Shown here one piece after another: positions 58,288 to 64,000 of a stretch of DNA of 64,000 bases. The position numbers and the translations under genes are program-made. The notes under the pieces were generated by a model. That model worked only from the letters and a program-made list of their open reading frames with translations, had not been told where the DNA came from and made no database searches. Numbering within the stretch: the stretch's first letter is position 1; each line of letters begins with the position of its first letter. This DNA is from RUG563 sp964423675 (GTDB lineage Bacteria > Bacillota > Clostridia > Christensenellales > Aristaeellaceae), in the NCBI GenBank assembly GCA_964423675.1, contig CAYRFP010000002.1:1-64000 (forward strand), given 5' to 3'.

Positions 58288-58380
58288 CCTGAACACCTCC
58301 TGTCAAGGAAAGCATGCGTGAAAAGGGATGCGCTTATGCAAAAAACTTGTTCAAAATCGATCTTCTTTCTTCGACAATTC

Positions 58381-58409
58381 TTGCATGCTTCGCCTTTTTG
58401 TGATATGAT
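58381..58409 (+). promoter_or_regulatory. Promoter of the shikimate operon
   Basis: TTGCAT (58381-58386) and TATGAT (58404-58409) are 17 nt apart, with an extended -10 TGA. The leader to aroK is about 55 nt and GC-rich. Confidence 0.75.
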
Positions 58410-58470
58410 GAAAGCAGCGCGGCGCTTGGAGCGCAGCGGAGAAGCGCTTCGAGCACGAGGAGGATCGGCC

Positions 58471-58980
58471 ATGCTCAATATGCATATTTTCCTGGTAGGA
58501 ATGGCGGGCGCTGGGAAGACCAGCTTGGGCCGCCGTTTGGCGCAGAATTTGAATATGCGCTTTGTGGATACGGATCAGCGGGTGAGCGAAATGATGGGCA
58601 TGTCCGTAACCGATATTTTCGCATCCCTGGGCGAATCCCTCTTTCGAAATGCAGAAACGGGGGCGCTGATTGAACTGGTGGGCCAGCCGCCCTGTATTGT
58701 TTCCACTGGTGGCGGGCTGTGTACCATCCAGGAAAACGTGACAATTATGAAAAATCACGGCGTGATTATCCATATCGACCGGCCGCTAGATCAGATCCTG
58801 TCGGATATTAAAATGGACAGACGCCCCACGCTGGCCGGCGGAGGCCGGGAGGACGTGATCGATCAGTATAACCGCCGCATCGGCTATTATCGGGCTGCGG
58901 CGGATTATCGGCTGGATAACTCCAAGGGGTTTGTGATGGGCGTGAAAAACCTGACGGAGCTGGTGGAGAGCCTTCAATAA
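58471..58980 (+). CDS. aroK: Shikimate kinase
   Basis: 169 residues from ATG 58471 behind GAGGAGG. The Walker A loop is GMAGAGKTSLGRRLA. The shikimate-binding Asp is in FVDTDQRV, the GGG motif in VSTGGGLC, and the lid Arg in KMDRRPTL. It phosphorylates shikimate at O3, the fifth step of aromatic amino-acid synthesis. It is first in the aro operon and is followed by a terminator-like hairpin before aroF. Confidence 0.95.
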   Translation: MLNMHIFLVGMAGAGKTSLGRRLAQNLNMRFVDTDQRVSEMMGMSVTDIFASLGESLFRNAETGALIELVGQPPCIVSTGGGLCTIQENVTIMKNHGVIIHIDRPLDQILSDIKMDRRPTLAGGGREDVIDQYNRRIGYYRAAADYRLDNSKGFVMGVKNLTELVESLQ

Positions 58981-58995
58981 AACAGAAAGCAGCGC

Positions 58996-59031
58996 GGGCT
59001 TTGCGGGCCAAAGGGACGCAGAGCCCTTTTT
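58996..59031 (+). terminator. Terminator or attenuator between aroK and aroF
   Basis: A 10-bp stem GGGCTTTGCG (58996-59005) / CGCAGAGCCC (59017-59026, one G-U) with an 11-nt loop is followed by five T residues. It ends 18 nt before the aroF start, inside what is otherwise one operon. Confidence 0.8.
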
Positions 59032-59049
59032 CATCCAAGGGAGAGAAGC

Positions 59050-60078
59050 ATGATTATTGTTGTAAAAAAAAGCGCGGGAGAGGAAGCTATTCGCGCTTTG
59101 ACGGAAACTATTCAGAATATGGGCTATGGCGTGCAGCGGATTCAGGGCTATGAAAAGACCGTTCTTGGCGTAGTGGGCGACACGGCGCGGCTGGACGCAG
59201 AGCGGATTAAAAGCCAGCCCATCGTGGAAACCATTCATCGGGTGACAGAGGCGTATCCTCTGGCAGGACGGCATTGGCATCCGGCGGATACGGTTGTGGA
59301 AATCGGTTCGGTGAAAGTCGGCGGGGGACATTTTGCCTGGATCGCCGGCCCCTGCGCTGTGGAAAATGAAAAGCAGATTCTTTCTGCGGCGCGGGGAATC
59401 AAGCAGGCCGGAGGCCAACTGCTTCGAGGCGGAGCGTTTAAACCGCGTACCTCGCCGTATGCCTTTCAGGGGCTGGGCGCAGAAGGCATTCAGCTGCTGC
59501 TGGCAGCTAAGGAGGAAACCGGGCTGCCTATTGTGACGGAGATCATGGATGTGCGGGATCTGCCGCTGTTTGAGCAGGTGGATGTGATTCAGGTGGGTGC
59601 GCGCAATATGCAGAATTTTGAATTGCTGAAGGAACTGGGCGCGCTGCGCAGACCGGTGCTGCTCAAACGTGGCCCCAGCGCCACCATCCAGGAATGGCTC
59701 TTGAGCGCGGAATATCTCCTGGCAGGGGGAAACAGCCAGGTGATACTTTGCGAGCGGGGTATCCGCACCTTCGAAACCGCAACACGCAATACCATGGATA
59801 TTGCCGCCATTCCGCTTTTGCATCGGCTGACGCATTTGCCAGTGCTGGCCGATCCCAGCCATGCCACAGGCTCGGCGGCGCTGGTACAGCCAATGGCGCT
59901 GGCAGCTACGGCGGCTGGTGCGGATGGGTTGATGGTGGAAGTGCATCCTCAGCCAGAAACAGCACAATCGGACGGGGCGCAGGCGCTGGATCTGAAAGCC
60001 TATGCGGAAGCCGTGCGGGCGGTGACAGCCATTCGGCCCTATGCATTTACAGCAGGAGGAAGCCATGCGGCGCATTGA
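59050..60078 (+). CDS. aroF: 3-deoxy-7-phosphoheptulonate synthase (DAHP synthase, AroF/KDO8PS-like type)
   Basis: 342 residues. A ferredoxin-like regulatory domain (about 1-70, MIIVVKKSAGEEAIRALTET) precedes the TIM barrel with AGPCAVENEKQI, LLRGGAFKPRTSPYAFQGLG, IQVGARNMQNFELLKELG, LKRGPSATIQEWLLSAEYL, CERGIRTFET and DPSHATGSAALVQPMALAA. It condenses PEP with erythrose 4-phosphate, the committed step of the shikimate pathway. The N-terminal domain is the type that confers feedback inhibition in Thermotoga DAHP synthase. Confidence 0.95.
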   Translation: MIIVVKKSAGEEAIRALTETIQNMGYGVQRIQGYEKTVLGVVGDTARLDAERIKSQPIVETIHRVTEAYPLAGRHWHPADTVVEIGSVKVGGGHFAWIAGPCAVENEKQILSAARGIKQAGGQLLRGGAFKPRTSPYAFQGLGAEGIQLLLAAKEETGLPIVTEIMDVRDLPLFEQVDVIQVGARNMQNFELLKELGALRRPVLLKRGPSATIQEWLLSAEYLLAGGNSQVILCERGIRTFETATRNTMDIAAIPLLHRLTHLPVLADPSHATGSAALVQPMALAATAAGADGLMVEVHPQPETAQSDGAQALDLKAYAEAVRAVTAIRPYAFTAGGSHAAH

Positions 60079-61102
60079 GATTCCCACTGATCCCCCTTAT
60101 TCCGTGCTGATGGGTTCTGGGCTTATCAGCGAAGCCGGGCAAAGAATCCGGGCTTGTCATGCGCCCTGCACTGCGGCGATTATTACGGATGACATCGTAG
60201 CGGAGTTGTATGGCGAAAGCTTGCAAAAAAGCCTGCGAGATGCCGGCTTTAAGTCGGCGTTATTTGCGTTTCCGCATGGAGAACAGCATAAAAATTTGGA
60301 AACGCTGAGCCGGATTCTGGAATGGCTGGGGGAAATGCGGCTGAGCCGGGGTGATATCGTGATTGCCCTGGGCGGCGGTGTGGCTGGAGATATGGGTGGG
60401 TTTGCTGCGGCGGTATACGCCCGGGGTGTTCCCTTTGTGCAGATTCCCACCACGCTACTGGCTGCTGTGGATGCATCGGTAGGGGGCAAGACGGCGGTGG
60501 ATCTCCGGGCGGGAAAGAATCTGGCCGGCGCGTTTCATCAGCCGCTGCTGGTGCTGTGTGATATGGATATTCTTTCCGCTTTGCCGGAGACGCTGGTTCG
60601 GGAAGGCGCGACGGAGATGATCAAATGCGGCGTACTGGCAGATCCGGAACTGCTGGAATGGCTCACGGATGGCTCCTGGCAGGTCAATGGGGAGGACGCT
60701 GTGGCGCGGTGCGTGGAAATTAAGCGCGATTATGTGGCAGGGGATGAACGAGATCAGGGAAAACGCCAGTATCTGAACCTGGGACATACGTTCGGCCATG
60801 CCGTGGAAGTCTGCTCGAACTATTCCATTTCCCATGGCTGCGCCGTGGGGATGGGGCTGGTGATGGCAGCGCGGGCGGCAGGCATGAATCCCGCGCCAAT
60901 TCAGGCGGCGCTGGAAGCTTTTTCTCTGCCTAAGCATGCGCCTTATTCTGCCAAACAGCTGGCTAAGGCTGCACTGGGGGATAAAAAGCGTTGGGGCGAC
61001 ATGATTACGCTGGTGCTGCCGGAGAAAATTGGAAGGTGCAGGCTGCAATGCATTCCAGTTTCCCAACTGCCGGATTACTTTAGCCGGGGGATAAATGGAT
61101 GA
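60065..61102 (+). CDS. aroB: 3-dehydroquinate synthase
   Basis: 345 residues from ATG 60065 (GCAGGAGGAAGCC in front), overlapping the aroF end by 14 nt. NAD and metal motifs are ALGGGVAGDMGGFAAAVYARG, QIPTTLLAAVDASVGGKTAV, and the zinc ligands in REGATEMIK and LNLGHTFGHAVE...HGCAVGMG. It cyclises DAHP to 3-dehydroquinate. The full set of catalytic residues is present. Confidence 0.96.
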   Translation: MRRIEIPTDPPYSVLMGSGLISEAGQRIRACHAPCTAAIITDDIVAELYGESLQKSLRDAGFKSALFAFPHGEQHKNLETLSRILEWLGEMRLSRGDIVIALGGGVAGDMGGFAAAVYARGVPFVQIPTTLLAAVDASVGGKTAVDLRAGKNLAGAFHQPLLVLCDMDILSALPETLVREGATEMIKCGVLADPELLEWLTDGSWQVNGEDAVARCVEIKRDYVAGDERDQGKRQYLNLGHTFGHAVEVCSNYSISHGCAVGMGLVMAARAAGMNPAPIQAALEAFSLPKHAPYSAKQLAKAALGDKKRWGDMITLVLPEKIGRCRLQCIPVSQLPDYFSRGING

Positions 61103-62307
61103 ATGTAACCGTGTATCCCGGGAAATTAACGGGTTCAGTCGCTGCGCCGCCTTCGAAATCGCATGTTCACCGGCTGCTGATTGCTGCTGCGCTGGCCAAG
61201 GAGGAAACGGCCATCCGTTGCCCGGAACTGAATGCAGATTTGGAAGCCACTCTTCGCTGCCTGCAAGCGCTGGGCGCAGGCGTGGAGCAAGAAGGAGGAG
61301 TGCTTCGTGTGCGGGGGGCGGAAAAGGCAGCGGGGGCTGCACAGCTGGATTGCGGTCAAAGCGGCTCTACGCTTCGTTTTCTTCTTCCTCTTTGCGCCAG
61401 TCTGGAACAGACGGTTCATCTGATCGGGTCAGGTCGTCTTCCCGCGCGCCCCATTCGCCCGTTGCTTCAGGCGCTTTCCCAAAATGGTGCTCGAATACAG
61501 GGTGAGGGTTTGCCACTGACGCTGAACGGGGGCTTGCAGCCAGGCATTTTTTTGCTGCCCGGTGGGGAAAGCAGCCAGTATTTTTCCGGGCTGCTGCTGG
61601 CGCTCCCCCGGCTGAATGGGGAGAGCACGGTGCGCTTTCTGCCACCGCTGGCTTCTGCGCCCTATGTGGATATGACGCTGGATGTGCTGGCGCAATTTGG
61701 CGTTTCCATGGAATCTGTGGAAAACGGATGGCGGGTTCCGGGCGAGCAGCAGTATCGCTCTCCCGGCACGGTGGAAGCGGAGGGCGATTGGTCTGCTGCA
61801 GGAAACTGGCTGGCCGCGCAGGCTATGGGAAATTCGATTCGGATAACAGGACTTCGCGCCGCATCCCGTCAGGGGGATCGGCGGCTGCCGGAATTGCTGC
61901 GGCACGTGGGCGAAACCATCGATCTGACCGCTACGCCGGACATGATGCCAATTCTGGCCATGATGGCGGCGGGCTGTCCTGGCCAGAAAACGCGGCTGGT
62001 TGGGATTGCCCGGCTGCGCCAGAAGGAATCAGATCGGGTGGCGGCGATGATCGCAGCCATTCGGGCGCTGGGGGGCTGGGTACAGGCGGATGCGGACACG
62101 ATGCAAATTCGTGGTCAGCGGCTGCTGGGCGGACAGGCGGACGGCGCGGCTGATCACCGGGTTGTGATGGCGCTGGCCATTGGCGCAACAGGCTGCGCGG
62201 GGCCTGTGGTTATTTCTGGCGCGGAAGCTGTGCAGAAATCATATCCGCGGTTTTGGCAGGATTTTGAAACGTTGGGAGGGAAGGTTCGCTATGGCGCAGC
62301 TGGGTAA
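61099..62307 (+). CDS. aroA: 3-phosphoshikimate 1-carboxyvinyltransferase (EPSP synthase)
   Basis: 402 residues, start overlapping the aroB stop by 4 nt (ATGA). Two-domain inside-out barrel with N-terminal APPSKSHVHRLLIAAALA, LDCGQSGSTLRFLLPL (the PEP-site loop, with Gln in place of the usual Asn/Ala), SSQYFSGLLLALP, and the C-terminal RLRQKESDRVAAMIAAIRALG and DHRVVMALAIGA. It joins PEP to shikimate 3-phosphate and is the glyphosate target. SQSGSTLRF-like substitution near the glyphosate contact (residue region CGQSGST) is worth noting. Confidence 0.95.
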   Translation: MNVTVYPGKLTGSVAAPPSKSHVHRLLIAAALAKEETAIRCPELNADLEATLRCLQALGAGVEQEGGVLRVRGAEKAAGAAQLDCGQSGSTLRFLLPLCASLEQTVHLIGSGRLPARPIRPLLQALSQNGARIQGEGLPLTLNGGLQPGIFLLPGGESSQYFSGLLLALPRLNGESTVRFLPPLASAPYVDMTLDVLAQFGVSMESVENGWRVPGEQQYRSPGTVEAEGDWSAAGNWLAAQAMGNSIRITGLRAASRQGDRRLPELLRHVGETIDLTATPDMMPILAMMAAGCPGQKTRLVGIARLRQKESDRVAAMIAAIRALGGWVQADADTMQIRGQRLLGGQADGAADHRVVMALAIGATGCAGPVVISGAEAVQKSYPRFWQDFETLGGKVRYGAAG

Positions 62308-63364
62308 ACGACTACGGCTGGAAATATTCGGCCAATCCCACGGCGAGGCTGTGGGCGGGGTGATCAGCGGATATCCTTCCGGAAGATGCATCGATTGGCT
62401 GGCGGCGGAAGCCTTTATGGCCCGGCGAGCGCCGGGATGCGGCGCGTTTGCGTCCAAGCGGAAGGAGAATGATCGGCCCCGGATTGTTTCCGGGCTTAAC
62501 GAAGACGGCGAAACCTGCGGCGCGCCCCTTTGCTTCCTTATTCCCAATCATGATGCGAACAGCAGCGATTATGAAGCGCTGCGGCCCACACCTCGCCCGG
62601 GCCATGCGGATTACGCCGCGTATTGCAAGCTGGGAAATGCTTGGGATTATCGGGGGGGTGGCCAGTTTTCCGGGCGGCTTACTGCGCCAATTTGCTTTGC
62701 CGGGGCGCTGGCTATGCAGCTTTTGCGGGAGCAGGGCGTGCAAATTGGAGCGCATATTGCGCGGATCGGCCAGGTGGCAGATGCGGAATTGGATGTGAAC
62801 CATCCCGTCTTTCCGCTGTACCCGGCGGGGGCGTTTCCGGTGCTGGATGTGGCGGCAGGCCAGCGTATACAGGCGGCCATCGCGGAGGCAAAGGCGGCGG
62901 GGGACAGCCTGGGCGGCATGATTCGCTGCATTGTTTCCGGCTTGCCCGCCGGAAGGGGCGACGCTTTGTTTGACGGCGTGGAAAGTCGTTTGTCAGTCGG
63001 CCTTTTCGGAATTCCCGGGGTGAAGGGCGTGGAATTCGGTGCGGGATTTGCTGTGGCCGGGATGCGGGGCAGCGAGAACAACGATGCTTTCTGTCTGCGG
63101 GATGGCCGCGTGGAAACCAGGACAAATCATTGCGGCGGCATTCTGGGGGGCATAACCAACGGCATGCCGCTTTATTTCCAGGTGGCCGTGAAGCCCACGC
63201 CTTCGATTACCCTGCCCCAGACAACGATCAACAGAGACAATCAGCAGGAAACCACGCTGTCCGTTTCCGGTCGTCATGATAGCTGCATTGTGCCGCGGGC
63301 AGTGCCGGTGGTGGAAGCTGTGGCGGCGCTGGTGCTGGCAGATATGCTTTTGGAAGGAGCCTGA
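62291..63364 (+). CDS. aroC: Chorismate synthase
   Basis: 357 residues from ATG 62291, overlapping aroA by 17 nt. Family signatures are the N-terminal IFGQSHGEAVGGVISGYPSG, RPGHADYAAYCKLG, the flavin region AKAAGDSLGGMIRCIVSGLP, and RTNHCGGILGGITNGMPLYF with PTPSITLPQTT. The enzyme removes phosphate from EPSP using reduced FMN to give chorismate. Length and motifs are normal. Confidence 0.96.
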   Translation: MAQLGKRLRLEIFGQSHGEAVGGVISGYPSGRCIDWLAAEAFMARRAPGCGAFASKRKENDRPRIVSGLNEDGETCGAPLCFLIPNHDANSSDYEALRPTPRPGHADYAAYCKLGNAWDYRGGGQFSGRLTAPICFAGALAMQLLREQGVQIGAHIARIGQVADAELDVNHPVFPLYPAGAFPVLDVAAGQRIQAAIAEAKAAGDSLGGMIRCIVSGLPAGRGDALFDGVESRLSVGLFGIPGVKGVEFGAGFAVAGMRGSENNDAFCLRDGRVETRTNHCGGILGGITNGMPLYFQVAVKPTPSITLPQTTINRDNQQETTLSVSGRHDSCIVPRAVPVVEAVAALVLADMLLEGA

Positions 63365-63366
63365 GC

Positions 63367-63645
63367 ATGGAAGTGGATTTGCAGGAAATCCGCCGGGAAC
63401 TGGATCAAATAGACAATCAGATGGCTGCGCTGCTGGAGCAGCGGATGAAGACGGTGGCCCGTGTGGCGGCTTACAAGAAAGAAAAGGGACAACCGGTTTT
63501 GGATTCGGCACGGGAAGAACAGATTATTGCGCGGCTGTCTGAACAGGTTGAAACGGATTTTGTGCCTTGCGTGGAAGCGGTCTATAAGAAGCTTTTTGAG
63601 GTTAGCCGTGCCTATCAGAAACGGCTGCTGGGAGAAAACCAATGA
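63367..63645 (+). CDS. Chorismate mutase (AroQ class)
   Basis: 92 residues, all helical. IRRELDQIDNQMAALLEQRM, VARVAAYKKEKGQPVLDSAREEQI and the C-terminal FEVSRAYQKRLL give the AroQ pattern, with catalytic Arg, Lys and Gln/Glu positions filled. It rearranges chorismate to prephenate for Phe/Tyr. It sits 2 nt after aroC, and its stop overlaps aroE by 4 nt. Confidence 0.93.
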   Translation: MEVDLQEIRRELDQIDNQMAALLEQRMKTVARVAAYKKEKGQPVLDSAREEQIIARLSEQVETDFVPCVEAVYKKLFEVSRAYQKRLLGENQ

Positions 63646-64000
63646 TAGAGTTCGGGCTGCTCGGCCGGCGGCTTGGGCATAGCTATTCGCCGCAACTGCA
63701 TCGCTGCTTTGGCACGTATGATTATCAGCTTTTGCCAATGGAACGGGCGGAAATGCTGGCTTTTGTTGCATCCCGGAAATATCGTGGGCTGAACGTGACC
63801 ATCCCTTATAAGCAGGATGTGGCGTTTTTATGCGATGAAATTTCACCGTTGGCGCGGCGGATTGGCAGCGTGAACACGCTTTACTTCTGTCAGGGCAGGC
63901 TATGTGCTGAAAATACAGATTTGCCGGGAATGCGGGAAATGCTGCGCCGGGGCGGGATGCGGGTACGCGGGCAGAAGGTGGCCATTCTGGGCAGCGGCGG
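63642..64000 (+). CDS. aroE: Shikimate dehydrogenase, N-terminal part (cut by window end)
   Basis: The frame opens with MIEFGLLGRRLGHSYSPQLH and runs to the window edge (about 119 residues). The shikimate-site motif HSYSP, the catalytic Lys in LNVTIPYKQDV, the Asp in CAENTDLPGM and the start of the nucleotide loop VAILGSGG are all visible. It reduces 3-dehydroshikimate with NADPH. Its presence completes most of the shikimate operon; only the dehydroquinase (aroD/aroQ) is not seen here and may follow. Confidence 0.93.
   Translation, partial: MIEFGLLGRRLGHSYSPQLHRCFGTYDYQLLPMERAEMLAFVASRKYRGLNVTIPYKQDVAFLCDEISPLARRIGSVNTLYFCQGRLCAENTDLPGMREMLRRGGMRVRGQKVAILGSG

Noticed and set aside
58786..60087. 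433-codon minus-strand open frame opposite aroK-aroF
   Set aside because: Runs across two genuine plus-strand genes with intact catalytic motifs; composition is antisense-like.

Overview
The window is 64 kb of core chromosome from an anaerobic, spore-forming, Gram-positive bacterium of the class Clostridia. The evidence is a PolC-type replicative polymerase, the SpoIIGA/SigE pair, a complete gerA-type germinant receptor operon, HemZ, an L27 whose N-terminus is cut by Prp, oxygen-sensitive two-subunit serine dehydratase, a YggS-SepF-YggT-DivIVA division cluster and MEP-pathway genes. An intergenic sequence at about 16.6-17.0 kb resembles one I associate with gut Clostridia. I cannot name the genus. 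I see no tRNA or rRNA gene, phage, insertion sequence or CRISPR array.

Layout. 1-4.7 kb: end of a ribosomal-protein-S1-like gene, an exported PIG-L deacetylase, a MazG-like pyrophosphohydrolase, and an ECF sigma factor overlapping a large membrane-anchored partner. 4.8-9.0 kb (minus): FAD oxidoreductase-dtd-MBL hydrolase-hemZ operon. 9.1-16.5 kb (plus): rimO, an orphan divergent secD, recJ, rel. 17-21 kb (plus): division cluster with strikingly proline/glutamine-rich proteins. 21.2-24.8 kb (plus): ROK sugar kinase, TatD, a membrane protein, Dus and a small conserved protein. 24.9-30.2 kb (minus): heterodimeric ABC exporter and L-serine dehydratase. 30.2-33.3 kb (plus): glycerol-1-phosphate dehydrogenase, spoIIGA, sigE. 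33.3-37.2 kb (minus): gerA operon. 37.2-38.7 kb: a NrdD-tail-like small protein, a frameshifted kinase-like pseudogene and a metal chaperone. 38.7-50 kb (minus): frr-(70-aa ORF)-uppS-cdsA-dxr-rseP-ispG-polC, with a cation-efflux gene upstream. 50-54 kb (plus): a TetM-like GTPase fused to a Rae1/YacP-like ribonuclease, followed by rplU-prp-rpmA. 54-58.3 kb: tandem GNAT, L,D-transpeptidase, S41-like protease, VanW protein. 58.4-64 kb (plus): shikimate operon aroK-aroF-aroB-aroA-aroC-chorismate mutase-aroE, the last cut by the window edge.

The most unusual gene is the ribosome-protection-type GTPase with a C-terminal NYN ribonuclease domain, which looks like a ribosome-targeted RNase machine. 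Three genes carry lesions. sigE has an in-frame TAG exactly where a conserved lysine is expected, followed by 15 codons that restore the normal C-terminus. ispG has an apparent 4-nt deletion. A kinase-like gene has two frameshifts. No other intact gene in the window ends in TAG, so the sigE codon deserves a check before it is dismissed as an error.

Promoters and terminators were called by eye from -35/-10 spacing and from stem plus T-run structure. Gene functions rest on recognised motifs, without database searches.
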